From Amyelois transitella (lineage: Eukaryota; Arthropoda; Insecta; Lepidoptera; Pyralidae), in NCBI RefSeq assembly GCF_032362555.1, contig NC_083520.1, forward strand, positions 4,092,001-4,156,000: a DNA stretch of 64,000 nt, in the 5' to 3' direction. Below the pieces are notes generated by a model, which saw only the letters and a program-made list of their open reading frames with translations, was not told the DNA's origin and searched no databases. Below are positions 1-12,624 of this stretch, piece by piece (the stretch's first letter is position 1; each line of letters begins with the position of its first letter). A program made the position numbers and the translations under genes.

Positions 1-1096
1 ACAAACCGACTAGTGTAGTATTCTTTAGTGAGTTGTCACCAAAATGCACACAATTTATCTACATGCATAAAAATATCATTTTATTCCTTACTAAATCACA
101 TATTGGAAGGCTAAGTTTAGCTGGAAATTTCATTACTTAAAAAGTATCAATACAAGTAGAAATATATTACAAGTGAAACGGAAACGGAAACGGAAATATT
201 ATGTCGTAAAAAATACCTTCCAATATTCAAAAGTTTAGATCGAGACCAGGCTTGACCAGGACTGGGAAACTTTCGGGAGTGTTGCAAAATCCTATGTTCT
301 TCCCTATCTCATGTCACTTATGTGATGATTTTAAAAGGATTTTATTTTAAAAACAAATAAAATTTATTTATCTGTATCCATGACTTAGTTTTTTTTAATC
401 AACCTGTTCTACTCTACAGCGAGTTATATCCAAAGCTATTTATATCTGCAGATTATAATTGTGAGAATATTCTATAATTAGAATTTGCTATTTATATAAT
501 TTTCCATCACAGCCGGCCATATAGGTAATTTAAAATTATTATATATTAATATTTTAAAATGGGTAGAGTGCCCCCTGTTCACGTCTTATCTTTACACCAA
601 TCGTTTAACATTTTGACATTTACATAAGAGTATACAGAGATAGGGAAATAGGAAAATGTTATCTTGGGGAATCAATTGTTATTGTCGGATTTGAAATCAA
701 TAACTCTAGGCTTACAGCAAATAAACACAGATATATCCCTATTTTATATTTTTATTTATATTTTTTTTTATAAAACCGTATTGTTCTATAAAAGCCGACG
801 TGTTCTTTTATTTTAAACTATTTACAGTATTTACAAGATATCATATTGAATGTACGTGGTATGGAGCAAATAAAGGCATAAAAATATTTGTAACATAGTC
901 GTGCCATGGACACATAGCTTAAATGAATTAGCAACATAACTTAAATTCTCGTAATAAATAACTTGAACTTGTAATCAAATAGCTCAAGTATAGCAATTTT
1001 ACCGTACGGTTTATGTTTTAATTGGGAAGTAAAATATTATGTTCCTACTTTAAAGCAAATACTTAGGTACGTAAGTTAATGTCAAACTTATTCCAT

Positions 1097-1361
1097 ATAA
1101 ATAAATAAATAAATAAATAAATATAAATATATACGGGACAAATTACACTGATTGAGTTAGCCTCGAAGTAAGTTCGAAACTTGTGTTACGAGATACTAAC
1201 TCAACGATACTATATTTTATAATAAATACTTATATAGATAAACATCCAAGACCCAGGCCAATCAGAAAAAGTTCTTTTCTCATCATGCCCTGACCGGGAT
1301 TCGAACCCGGGACCTCCGGTGTTACAGACAAGCGTACTACCGCTGAGCCACAGAGGCCGTC
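1097..1361 (-). mobile_element. tRNA-derived SINE, family A
   Basis: Read on the minus strand, the head (about 1361-1285) looks like a tRNA gene, with an A box (TGGCTCAGCGG) and a perfect B box (GGTTCGAATCC), which are the internal RNA polymerase III promoter. A non-tRNA body follows, then an (AAAT)n tail at about 1097-1125. The long body and a second copy with the same body at 53594 show that this is a SINE and not a functional tRNA gene. I saw no clear target-site duplication. Confidence 0.85.
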
Positions 1362-1487
1362 AATAGTACAGTTATGTAAAAAATTCATAAATGTATATAA
1401 TTCTTGAATTTGAATAATTTATAGGGGCATATAAATTTCGAACTACTACCGAATCATACTTCACATACATAATAACGCCTGTTACAA

Positions 1488-1580
1488 GAAGTACGTGAAG
1501 ACAGCATCTTTCCACTTGCCATGATCTCTGCATACCTTTCTTGCTTCATGTTTACATTTTTTATCACTCAATGTATTAAG
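1488..1580 (-). repeat. family C fragment
   Basis: The core reads CTTTCCACTTGCCATGATCT and matches the middle of the family C copies at 26425 and 30720. The 3' tail is missing. This copy keeps the uninterrupted arrangement that the 26.4-kb copy has lost to a hairpin. Confidence 0.55.
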
Positions 1581-2406
1581 CAAACAGTTTTAACTAATTA
1601 ATATAGGGGAGGTTTTCATTATTTGATTGTACCTTGTAATTATCAGAACAAGTTAATTATGAGGTACAGGAGGACAGCTCAAACCGGGATTAACGGAGAA
1701 AATGGTGGCAAATCTATGTATAAGCACTCTTTATTTTGTCCATGAGTAACTCAGTGCTGATAACTTTCTGGTCAATCCGAAAGTGATATTAATATTAGGC
1801 TTTAAGAAGATGGAAAAGGGTGTAAAATCCTTGTTTTTAGAAGTGTGAACCCATGGCCACATTTGAGTTATAAGCCCTATGCGTGAGGCAACATGTTTAA
1901 GCAGTACCAACGTGACCAACACTGCGTTTGTCTCCGTGAATAAATAACCTTTGCTTGCTTAACCTAGCTTCGGCAATTTGCGCAAAACATTGAGCTCATG
2001 AGACGTTAAATCTTCTGATACAATGGCAATGTGTTCTGTATAGTACAATATGTTCTTAGAAAGTAAGAATGAAATAAGAATTACCAGGTAAAGACAAATT
2101 CAAGCAGTAATAAATAAGTAGTTATTCGGCGAGTAATCATTACTTGCTGGTTGGCTGGTCACCATTTAAGAAAAGAGTGAAATAATTTTACTTAATTCTA
2201 AACATTTTAATTTTGGAAATTAGAATGAGATTTTGTCTATGTTTCGGGAGGCGAAAGACATTTTTTATTCTTCGGCGAGATTTCCGGAATTCAGGGAATG
2301 TAAGCAAACCGGTCCACGGGGAATACATGCAGTAATGGTTCTTTACTTTGGTGTCGTGATGTCGGAGCACTACTAAGTTTAAAAATTATTTAAAAAAAGA
2401 ACTCAC

Positions 2407-2534
2407 AGGAATTTGGTAGAAGGTGCCATTGGCAACTGTCGGGTATGACGTCAGTGGGACCACTGGGACTGTCCCGTTTCGGAGGAGGATCGGGCCTTGG
2501 AGGGGGGTGATGGCGGGCGATTCTCCAACTGAAC
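2407..2534 (-). CDS. second visible coding exon of a minus-strand gene, possibly Spaetzle-like
   Basis: The exon is bounded by a good acceptor (TATTTTCAG, ending 2535) and a strong donor (CCT|GTGAGT, from 2406). Joined in phase 1 to the exon at 8052-8817 it reads 43 residues without a stop: the split Gly, then Ser-Val-Gly-Glu, and a hydrophobic run including PILLRNGTVPVVPL and ending NGTFYQIP. Two Asn-Gly-Thr sequons are present. The style (NGT, PVVPL, SYP, QIP) recalls the stretch before the cystine knot in Spaetzle 3-like neurotrophin-fold proteins. That is recollection of the family and not a search, and the diagnostic knot would lie beyond the left edge. The joining of the two exons is supported by matching phase and strong splice sites. 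The function is tentative. Confidence 0.6.
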
Positions 2535-4476
2535 CTGAAAATATAAGAGATTTTACAAAACATTTTCACTTGAGAATTGCAAGGCAAAGATAAAGTAGTT
2601 TACACTTTCATTTCGTAAGAAAATATACCATAGTAAAAATGAAAAACGTTTTTAGGAAATTTGAGCCATCGTATAAAAATTAAGCCTTGTAGGCCTGACA
2701 GTTTATGTACCTAAGCAAAAGTTTTCATAGAAACTTGGCCAAGTTTAGTTAGCAAAGGATAAATTGAATTTCTGTGAAATTTTGTCAAAATAGAGAAATC
2801 AAATACAATCATAGAGATCGACATATATATTCTATTATATTATTCCGTTCCATTAACTATTTATAGACTTGATATTCTTGGGAAGTTTTTCTTACATATA
2901 AAGATGTTCTAATCTTCTGCATCTTTACATATTTTTAAATATAAATATCCAAACTTTTTGCTTTTGATGTCAGTATTATCATTTATTTGTAAAATCATAT
3001 TATAATTGCATTGTAGTCTTATAATCCGTACTTACTTCGTGTCATTGTTTAGTTGGCGCCAAGTATATTTTAATGATGGATTTCCATCGATATTGTGCTC
3101 AGATTGAATTATGTTGTACTCAGCCAGTATTTTAGATGCAATCGATAGATTTAAATTTATGCTATATCGTGCAATTTGATTGATATGAGTAAGAGCTTGT
3201 AAGATTTATTAATAAGTTATTAACTACCAAGATATTATACGTTGTTTATAATCTTGAATGTAAATTAAATTTAATGTGGTCAGACGGTACTCAAATTTTC
3301 AACAAAAAAGATATACAGTAGGTTCCATTAAAGTACAATTCTTTAGGTCTATTTTGGAATGATAACCTATTTATTTGACATTATAAATAAAAGATTATAT
3401 AAAACATAGTTTTTTAAATTGTTTTTGTATAAATATTTGATTATCAAAAAATTATTAAGCACAAAGTTTTCTTGGAACAATTTGAATTGTTAACAATTTT
3501 TTCTAAAGGCACAGACCACTTGACACTCGCGTTTATTAGTTCTTAAACGAATACGTTGATTGTTTGAAGGATAAGCTATTCAAAGATTGATGGCAATACT
3601 TCTTAAACAAAAGCGTACAACCTCATACACACCTATTAGCTGTAAAACAAGGTAATTTCATCACGAGACGAAGGTGTGTCTGCGGTCGGAGGTTACGAAA
3701 TCACTAATCTGGTACGGCGAGTTAAGTGGATGATGTTTTTTATGATGTTTCGCATATTTTGGTAGGTACAGTTCCATGTGGTTCTTTTGTAGAAATCAAT
3801 TAGACAATAGAAATGACATTATCCTCCTGTTTGTCCTGGTTACATCCTCACCTTGAGAGGAGCTTGGGGTGCGACTCTTACTACGATCTTGGATTGGGTA
3901 AGTTAGATTTTGTCTATAATTAAACCCTACATATAGTAAACTTCAAATCTCTGTTGCACTGTTAAAATTTTTCTACTACCCTTAATATTACCGCTAAAAT
4001 CAAGGTTCTGTCGTAATAATATTGTGGTATAACTAACAAATGTTAGAATTAAATTATTTTCATTATTAATAAATCTTTAACAATTACAAACAGCAAAGGC
4101 CTTTAAAGGTAAGATAGAGTTCTGTCAACTCACGTGTTTCAAGTTTAAACGAAATGTTTCAAGTCTAACTGTCATTATAAACATGTACGTACGTACTACA
4201 CACTATCATATGTAATCGCAAAATATGAGTCACCCGTATGAATAATATCTCTGATTATGTAACATACATAACACAATTTACGTGTAAGTTTACTGTAACA
4301 AATAAGATTTAGTTATTGTATGTATTGATAAAGCGCTTAGAATCTAAAATGTCTATAGAATTAAAATGCTCGGAAAGCGGACCCCAGGCCCTGAAGCATA
4401 GTGGAGATAGGTGCAAACTGAGAACATGGTCAGTGGAGAGGGAAGGAATCAAAATTTCAATACAAATATTACTCTT

Positions 4477-4625
4477 ATACATACTTATACACATATAGTC
4501 ATGTCTATGCCCCCGCTAGACAGAGCCAACGTCTTTGTTCAACTTGTATGGGTTAGGTGGAATTGAGATTCAAATAGTGACAGGTTGCTAGATCATCGCC
4601 TACAAGAAGCCTTTATGCAATAAAA
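4477..4625 (-). repeat. family B copy
   Basis: On the plus strand it reads CACATATAGTCATGTCTATG, then GACAGAGCCAAC, and later the family box CAAATAGTGACAGGTTGCTAG. The sense end with the TATG-type tail therefore lies at the left. It is degenerate in the central stem-loop. Confidence 0.7.
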
Positions 4626-5214
4626 AATAAACATGACGTGAAATAGATGATATCAAAAGTAAGGAATTATTTTCATTTGGGAAATCACATGAAAGTTAAT
4701 ATGCTCCTAAAGGGATTTTCTTTGCTTATAAATTCGGGATTTAGTATAGGGTATCCTTTATGCAATGAGCCACTTGTCATAATCTCTGAAATGCAAATAC
4801 ATCGTAATACCATCCAGCTGAACAAAGCCTTTTGGGCTTATGATCATTGATTCTATTTACCCCTTAAGGGATAAGACGTGATATGTGTATGAATGTATGA
4901 TGATCACCTAACAATGAACAACAAGTACGAATGTAGGTCACACCGCCAGTGGCTAAAAGCCCATAAGCTATCTACCGTAGAATTCGAAATAATATGAGAC
5001 TATAGAAGTAATAAGTACTGGTGAAAGTGTGATCGCAAGTACTTACTGTGACAACTTTATAGCAGGTTTTATTTTTACTTTGCATCTCAATTCTGAGATT
5101 TATTTGGCAGCTGTAAAACTGCGCACAAAATCGTATACTATGCACGAACGAAGATAGACATCAATTAATTCCTATAGTTCCTGTTAATGTACAATCTTCT
5201 TCCTCATGGCAATT

Positions 5215-5370
5215 CCCATTACATTCTTACCTCTCTGGAGAGTAGCCCGACATGCACCATTCGACTATAATCCTCGATTGTGGAAGTTACTAAGTCGACG
5301 CAACTGCCGTCTGACCTCTGCAATCTTTGCAGGGGAACCTAAGTTGTTATTGGTTCATGGAAAAGGCTGC
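5215..5370 (+). repeat. family E copy
   Basis: It contains CCGTCTGACCTCTGCAATC followed by GCAGGGGAACCTAA, the core shared with copies at 41390, 43205 and (inverted) 50695. It is an old, diverged interspersed repeat with no coding capacity. Confidence 0.6.
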
Positions 5371-6099
5371 ACAAGATGAATGTGCACAAAGAAATATGCA
5401 TATTCAACTAATGCAGATTTTTCTTTAACTTATTCAACTAATTTTTTTTAATAACCATTATGGGTAAGGATTGGTAAGATACCTTTTACGATATCCATGG
5501 CGACGATAGAGAGTGGCCCTATTTTTTAATCTACACAGCACACCGTTCAAGTACAATGGCATTTCTATTGTCTTAAATTATTTCAATTTCTACGCTATCA
5601 ACTTACGTATCTTGACCCGACTCGAACGCGATCATAATAAAGTATTTGATACTCATACAGGGCACGGACCGGTTTCAACTACCGTAAGGTCGGTATTTGA
5701 AAGGGCTGCCCGGTATATTTTATGAGTAAGCCATTAGGTTTACTCAAGATTTATGTCAATGTAAAAGTTTAAGTGGAGCACGCAATAATATTCAAAACTA
5801 TGGTTGGTTTTAGTAGTACTCTATAATGTCTCTTTCGCAAGGGGGTCGGCAGAGAGCAGAGACTATATCTAGTGGACTACTAGTCCATGCACGACTAAAA
5901 AAAGAGGACAATGGCAATCTATGGTCTATGAACCTAATTTGAAAAATAAAACATCTCCACTTTATAATGTTTTAAGTTTAAATACGAGTTTTTATAGTGC
6001 AATGAAATTCAATAAAGAACCTACATTCTATTGAGTTCTGCAATGAATAAAAGATTTACAAATTCGACTTTCCTTGATGAGGATGATATAACGGAGTAG

Positions 6100-6345
6100 A
6101 TACTCTTGATCTAACCTCTCGTCAGGACATCCCCGATTTGATCAAGTTACGTTCTAGGCTTTCCCCTACCAACGATTAGTATAAATATCCTCGTTGTAAT
6201 TTTAAATATCTTGATCTAAGTTACTGATTAAAGTGATAAGACTTATGAATATGAATAAAGCATAGAAGTATACAGTGATTATGGCAAGTAGGAAGATAAA
6301 GTCTCGGCCTATCTCTCCTACAAAGAGGCGTGATTTTATGTAAGA
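6100..6345 (+). repeat. family C copy, split
   Basis: The first piece (6112-6180) carries CAGGACATCCCCGATTTGATC. The second (6255-6345) carries AAGTCTCGGCCTATCTC and the tail GAGGCGTGATTTTATGTA. Unrelated AT-rich DNA separates the two. The tail matches that of family B. Confidence 0.6.
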
Positions 6346-6552
6346 CTGTTTATAAGTATCTACGTTAATTAGTCATATTATGTCTGAAAGTATATCGTGT
6401 CCCTTTAAATATGTCTGATAGGCTGATATGCCTCTCACTCAAAATGTCAGAGCAGTAAATATAAATCAAGTACAAAATTTAACTATGTCAAGAATTTAGT
6501 AAAGGTTGACACATTCCGCAATTAAAGTGTGAAATCATTTCGAACATAAATC

Positions 6553-6795
6553 CAAACTAATATTACAAATTGTGAAAGTGAGTTTGTTTGTTTGATAGGT
6601 CTTCACGGATTTATCTAATAATAAAATTAATCTTCTTGAAATATCAGGTATATATAATAAAGAGTCTGGAGAAGGACATAGGGTACCTTTCATCCCGGTA
6701 AAAAGTATAGTTCCCGCCGGATTTGCGATAAACCTGTATTCTTTTATATGTGACGCTAAATTCACGCCCGCGAAGCTGCGGGTAAAATCTAGTTA
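6553..6795 (-). repeat. family F copy
   Basis: On the minus strand it starts ACTAGATTTTACCCGCAGCT, passes through a diverged body and ends near ACAATTTGTAATATTAG. The start matches copies at 18277 and 35250. This is an old short element of a kind common in lepidopteran DNA, with no coding capacity. Confidence 0.6.
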
Positions 6796-8051
6796 ACAAG
6801 GTCTAGGTTCTCACAGCCAGACTATGGCATTTAAAATATTAGGAAAAAAGTATGGAATTAATTGTATAGTATTATTAATTGAAATTAATATATCGAAACT
6901 TAAAAGCCGAGATTGGTAATACGAAAGATGCGGCCCAATTTCGTATGGAGATCAGTGACCTTCCGATAGCTGTTGGAAAGTGAAAACAAGGTCACACCTC
7001 ACTTTTAATGTCGTCAGTCACGAGCATCTCAGCTGTCTAGACATTGACTTAAATTGTGTAAGGTTTGTTTTAGTTATATTAATTTTTAGAACTACTTATA
7101 TATAATGCAACAATTTTTTGAGCTAATTAATTTATTTTCATTAAATAAATGTTTGTTAATGGAGTCTCTCCTGTATGTATATAGAAAAATAATATTTACC
7201 CCGTTAGGGATAACGACAAGATTGTACGAGTATATATGTATGTATGAGAATGATTAAGCTAGAAGAATGCCATTTCTGTGTTTACTACGGTCGACGTACG
7301 TTAACAAACCTAGTAAATATATTTCTTCTCATTTCGATGCAAGTAACTTAATCTTTTCCATACAAATTACATTCCCACATACACACAAATAGTCACGTCT
7401 ATTATATATCTTGCCGGGTGAAAAAAATATGGAGCGGTTGTATTCTAAAGTGCCGGTAACTACACGACTTAACTATAGGAACTAAAAATCTGAATAAGTG
7501 ATATTAACACAAAAAGAATATTAGTATTTTTGTAAAATATTTTCTAGAATACGACTCACTACAAAATTTATAAAAAAAAATTAATTCAGTTTCAATTCTC
7601 TTTATCAGCGAGGATAATATGAAAAGGTAGTCATTAAGCTACAATTATTAAATAAGCACACCATTACAAAATCTGTGAGGTCGTGCGCTATTTGACAGTG
7701 TAGTGCCTATAACTAAAGTAGGGCCCTGCTGGTTCCATAGATAGTAATCTACATCGACACACCGTGTTTGACCAATTACAATAGTCGCTTACAGTAAATA
7801 CTGAACAGGATTTAATTATGCTCCACTACCTTGAAACTTTAAGCCGTATCTGTCTTGTTAATTATTAAGAGGAGCTAAATTATCATTATGTTCAAGTACT
7901 CGTGTATGCTATATTTGTTTACTTTAAAAAAGTTTGTTCAAATATGTGCTTGTTGAAATTGTTTTCTATTAAAAATTGAAACTATTGTACCTGTTTCACG
8001 TAACGCAATTTTATTACCCTTCTAATTTACACGAATACTAATACAACTCAC

Positions 8052-8817
8052 CTGGTCCAGGAATGTCATCATAGTAATCGTCGTCATAGTCAAGCACGGC
8101 GTGCAATTGTGTTTTGCCGCCAGCGTTCCCCGTCTCCACCTTGGTGAATCCGCGAGGTCGTTCTGGAGGTGTCTGTCCATTGCTACCACTTCCTGTTTTT
8201 GTTTCAGCCTCATTGCGTGGCCTCTGCGGCAACGACGCCGCAGTCGTGGCCGGCCTATTCACAGTATTCACATAGTTGTAGTTATTCACATTCTGGTTCG
8301 AATTGTCTTCGAACCTCCGACTAGAAGGTGGGGCTGGCGTCGTCGCCGGAGGGTACGGGGCATCCGCATACCCCGGGTTGTAATGACCAGTCTGACCATT
8401 CAATCTTCTCTGCTCATAATCATAATCACCACTTGGATCGTGATAGTATTGTCCTGTATTATCATAACGCTTATTCACTTCTTCAACTCTTTGATTTTCT
8501 ACTTGCACGTCGAGCCTCGTATTTTGCTGGTATACTTGTGTGTGTAGTTGACTGTTGTAAGGATTATGTGGGACGTCATTGTGTGGGTAGTGGGTGTACT
8601 GGTTCGGGGGAGGCAGGTAGGCGGAACCGGCTCTTTTTCGGAGTTTAGATCTCCTCTGTTGGGTGGGAGGTGCGAAAGGTTCGTGGCCAGGTTGCGGCTG
8701 TTCAGGTTGGTCTGGGGAGTACAGAAGATCACTGAAGTCCACGTGTAGAGGTGCGGAAGACGTAGGGAGAACAGGCGGCGCTGTGGCCGGGGTAAGCGTA
8801 AAGTTAGCTAAAGCCAT
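8052..8817 (-). CDS. large coding exon, Pro/Asn/Gln/Tyr-rich; first visible coding exon of a possible Spaetzle-like gene
   Basis: The exon reads 255 codons plus one base from ATG at 8817-8815 and ends at a strong donor (GGACCAG|GTGAGT). The product begins MALANFTLTPATAPPV and is compositionally simple and probably disordered. It has a basic cluster RRSKLRKR at residues 55-62, then Pro/Tyr/Asn/Gln-rich segments, and an acidic Asp/Tyr run (DYDDDYYDD) near the end. There is an in-frame TAG 24 bases before the ATG. The start has no signal peptide, which conflicts with a secreted Spaetzle-like protein. The true start may therefore lie in an upstream exon spliced to an acceptor inside this region (candidates are ATTTAG near 8840 and CCGGCCACAG near 8782). 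The real exon is well supported by its length, base composition and clean splice to 2407-2534. Its identity is not established. Confidence 0.7.
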
Positions 8818-9012
8818 TTGTTTATTCGTTCGGCATTGGCGCTAAATGTCAACTAGCTAAGTCAATACAACGTGTAGTGTTATTACGCTCGCGGTTGCAT
8901 CACTGCGCGGCGTGGGATCGTCTAGGCGCGCGATCGTCTGCTCATAGTACACTAAGGACACTGCACTATGCCACTGTATTTCACTGTGAGACGACACACG
9001 CCGATTTGTACC
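8818..9012 (-). promoter_or_regulatory. 5' leader with three short upstream ORFs
   Basis: A convincing acceptor (TCATTGTTTCAG) ends at 9013, so the leader probably starts at 9012. It is much richer in CpG than its surroundings. On the minus strand it holds three complete tiny ORFs before the main ATG: 8945-8922 (7 codons plus stop), 8900-8883 (5 codons plus stop) and 8836-8822 (4 codons plus stop). Such uORFs usually lower translation of the main ORF. An alternative is that this is the promoter, with initiation near TCACAGT at about 8985. Confidence 0.45.
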
Positions 9013-9925
9013 TGAAACAATGAGTATTGTTAGATGAAGTTCTTATATATCGGTTTTATAAGTTGAATGGTGATGAGAGATAGAGTTTTTGCTCTGAAAT
9101 TGATGCGCTGATTAGACTATGTGAGAATGTTGTGAAAGGAATCGTTGCAACTACTTTTGATGTTATCGTTTATGTTACAAATCCCAAAAATGTATTGGTT
9201 TCAGTTTAACCTTATAACTTCAAAATTGTTGAAATGAGCATTCTTGGTAATAAGCAATTTGACTACGTATTCACATGTTTTTGGTTGCTAGATAGAGTTG
9301 CAAATTAGATCTTACAAAGGGTCTTCTCATAGCTTTAGTATGTAGTTAATAAAAAAAAGATCTACAAGGTGGAAGTCAAATTCTTTGTGGGTTTCCCATC
9401 GTGATATCCGTGCGACTACAAATGGCACAGTTTGAAAGGCTCGAGTCGTGATGCGCTCGTCTCAGTCACTTTTCGATATAAAACGGGGGAAATCCAACAC
9501 AAAAGCTGGATTATTTTAACGACGTAATTGCGATGTCCTCTATTCGATGCCGCTTCGATTCTTAAGGTATCAAAGACAACTTTAAAAGGTACATATGTCT
9601 ACTGCGTAAATACATATAGATATGCTCCTATTTCAATTGATTTAAAAATATTTTGATCCCAATATCAATAATATTATTTTTGCGCTTTTCTCGGACACGG
9701 CACTAGATATTTAGCAGTGGTGAAGTAGATCGACTTCTAACAAAGTGCCAACATTTTAAAAAAATCATAATTATTATTTAGAGAAACTAAATGCTTAACA
9801 CAAAATCACCAAGAATAAACGACAAAAAACGATCAAGTAGATTCTGTGGTTGGAACTGGAGGAGTAAGCGAACACCAGACTCCAATACAAAAAATAACTC
9901 AGGATGAAAAGACCTGATTTTATTC

Positions 9926-9991
9926 CATTCATGACTAAATACTTTCTAACCTTTGAGTGTTTAAAGGTTAGAAAATATTTAGTCATGAATG
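9926..9991. repeat. inverted repeat, 29-base arms, 8-base spacer
   Basis: The arms are 9926-9954 and 9963-9991 and match at 28 of 29 positions. The left arm starts CATTCATGACTAAATA. The spacer is GAGTGTTT. No repeat family is recognised around it. Confidence 0.95.
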
Positions 9992-11502
9992 CGATCAAAA
10001 AGAGCTTACTATAAAAAAACGGTTTAAAAAATATCAATAAATTGTCACGTTGTCAAAACTAGTCGCGTACTAAATTTTCGGCATTCGTGCGACCCTGCAC
10101 GCGTACGCTATCGAAGAGCATCTAGATCACGAATCACGATGCATCCGTGGGAGCGAGATGCATGGGAACTGGGTGAAAGAATTATGCAACATTAATTGAT
10201 ATTACGTAGGTATCGGTTCTTTTGTGGGACTCGTTTTTAGATTGTTTGTATAATTGTAGCTTAGGTCCTATAGTATAAAGGGTATATCGACTCATTTTAC
10301 TACATATGTAGTGTGAAATTGACTATTATACTGTTAGAATAGAACAAACTTCATAAAATAAGAAATTGGACACACTGCTGCAAAAACGACCGACCGAATC
10401 CAATAAAAGTAACAATAATTAAAAAAAATTGAAGTACATACTATTTGTTTGTTGTTACTATTGTCGTATTTTTAAAGATATTACCAAAGAGAGCCTGTCC
10501 TTACACAATTTGTATGGAACATTGTGTGAAATGAAGACTCTCATGCAGAAATTATCATCTATATTCATGTTACAAAAATACACGATCAAACTATGACATT
10601 TTACCAGAAGATGGTTTCGAAATATTCAAATAAGAATATCGTTTGAATAACAGATTGCAACACATTAATATTAATTATATTTGATGAGATGGAACTAGAT
10701 CACTTCCTAGCGAAACAAGTCCGTAATTGGGTGGGTGGATATCATGATTATTTATTCACTAGCTATTGTTTACTATAATCGATGGATGGCCAATAAAAAA
10801 AATTATTGCTGTTTTTTAAATATCAGATGCGATTTTTATGAGGTTTTCATTGAAATGGATCTTGTTTTTAGGTATAGAAGAGGTTAAAATATACATTACA
10901 ATTACTATATGAACAATATTTGTATCTTTGTGACATTTGGGGTAACTAAGTATCTATAATTAAAGTTGGAAAGAATTTTAATTCTCATTTGCCCGGTTTC
11001 TAACTTTTACTTAGAAATGCGCAGTATTTTGAACTTATAGTTTCTTAGAGCAAGCAATTTTTTATAGAAAGGTACCCATTATTCGGTGGTCGATATTAAA
11101 AATATTAACTTTTAAGATTTGTTTCGAAGAATATTTATTTTGATTGTATCACCGACTCCTAAAAATATAGTATGACAAGCAGTAGGCTTGATGTTTTACC
11201 TTAAATGTCAACTGATCTATCAACATAGCGTGTCTAATTTAAATACATTAGTAAAACATATGACAATCGTGTTGATACGGCAAATGAGATGAATGGTGGC
11301 ACTAAAACTTGTTGTGATGAAAGATTAACTGATTTAAAGGGCTCATGAATGTTAATTGTCCGTCGATTGGCCGTCGTTAGTCCAAACTTCATCAAATTAG
11401 TCTTACATTAAAAAAATCCTACAAATTGTGCATCTATTCGTGATAGACGCAAAAAGTTACTGAACGAATATTTTTCTAGCCATTTTTATCAACAAATAAT
11501 TT

Positions 11503-11572
11503 GGAATATATAGAACTAAACACACAGATTGAGCTAGTCTCAAAAGTAAGTTCGAGACTTTTTGCGATCATG
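11503..11572 (-). repeat. family A SINE 3' fragment
   Basis: It resembles the SINE body around CAGATTGAGCTAGTCTC and AAGTAAGTTCGAGAC. The tRNA-like head is absent. An open reading frame running through it is therefore not a gene. Confidence 0.55.
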
Positions 11573-11935
11573 ATCTGCCTGGATCGTCGTGATCAACACA
11601 ACAAAACTGTACTATCAAAATCTAAAAATCATACTAACAGTACACATCATCACATCACATCGACTCCAATGGATCAATGGCTATCGGAAGCGCGGCTTCC
11701 TTCCTTCCTGCACACCAAACAATACCAATTGACAACGCCTCTGTTGCAGATCCATTGCCATCAATCAACCTGTTCTATTGAAGGCTCTAAGAAAAAATGT
11801 GATAAACCGCACAAATATTGAGGTAAGCGAACTTGTTTTTATTCAATAAGGTAAGAAAGAAAAGGTTATTTAGAAATTAATGAAAGCAAAACACGAGAGT
11901 GAGTGGTTAAATTACTAAATTAATTTTTTTGACAG

Positions 11936-12039
11936 AAATATCTATTTAGATATTAATATCTAAATAGAAATATCTATTTAGATATTAATATCTAAATAGA
12001 AATATCTATTTAGATATTAATATCTAAATAGATATTAAT
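11936..12039. repeat. three exact 32-base tandem units, each palindromic
   Basis: Units at 11936-11967, 11968-11999 and 12000-12031 are identical, followed by a partial unit. Each unit contains a 26-base perfect palindrome centred on ATATTAATAT. It is AT-only apart from one G and one C per palindrome half. It is not CRISPR-like, since there are no unique spacers. Confidence 0.95.
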
Positions 12040-12624
12040 CAACTAATATATTTAATAAATATCAAAAATTTAATTAATTAATAAATATCAAAAAACTTGG
12101 CTTAAGCCAACACTAAGGTTTTTTGGTAATTATCTTGAAAAGCAGTGATAATAATATTTACCTAAGTCCTCTAAGTTTTGAAAAAGCTGCGTGAACACTA
12201 TAGAAATTTCAATAATTTAGTCTTTCGTAAATCGAGGTTTACTCAGACTAGACCTACCTAATAACATTTCTGTTTTTCAAGTTTATTTATAAGTGAACAC
12301 CACCAATATTTAAATAATACAGACTCTTGTACCGAGACATATATACCTACAATTGTTTTAAAAGGTTTGCGTTCTAGTTCACTAAGCTTACTCGATTATG
12401 AGGCTGACATTATTTGCGAATTCATTCTGCGAGTCTACATTGTCGACCTTGTCAATATAATTCGAGTTGCTGGAATGTTACAATGACCGTGAATGTGTAA
12501 CACTCGGAAGATTTTTTAATTCGACAAACTTTAGAGTAGGTATATTCTTACTGATAATTTGGTTCGTTACCTGTACTGTATAGTTAAAATTATGATTAAG
12601 TAGGTAAGTGGTGTTCTCTTCCTC

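Larger units (their letters stand above)
1..2406. other. gene-free stretch left of the last visible exon
   Basis: No coding exon could be supported here. If the minus-strand gene continues, this is the start of its next intron, beginning at the donor GTGAGT at 2406-2401. I looked on the minus strand for a cysteine-rich continuation and found none. The stretch holds one tRNA-derived SINE, a family C fragment and otherwise unique AT-rich DNA. Confidence 0.5.
2535..8051 (-). other. 5.5-kb intron between the two minus-strand exons
   Basis: The intron starts at donor GTGAGT (8051-8046) and ends at acceptor TTTCAG (2540-2535). It contains no supported exon. It holds copies of families B, C, E and F, listed separately, and AT-rich unique DNA. 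Short remnants of the B tail also occur at about 4850-4905 and 7195-7245. Confidence 0.6.

Noticed and set aside
1285..1361. tRNA gene
   Set aside because: The A and B boxes are good, but the same head occurs with the same long body at 30341 and 53594, so it is a SINE head.
8101..8748. Overlapping plus-strand open frames opposite the large exon
   Set aside because: They are antisense shadows of the codon-biased minus-strand exon, with no initiation context or domain.
11501..11821. 106-codon plus-strand open frame
   Set aside because: It starts in a SINE fragment and shows no domain or splice sites.
11936..12039. CRISPR-like array
   Set aside because: Units abut directly without unique spacers, and the DNA is from an animal genome.
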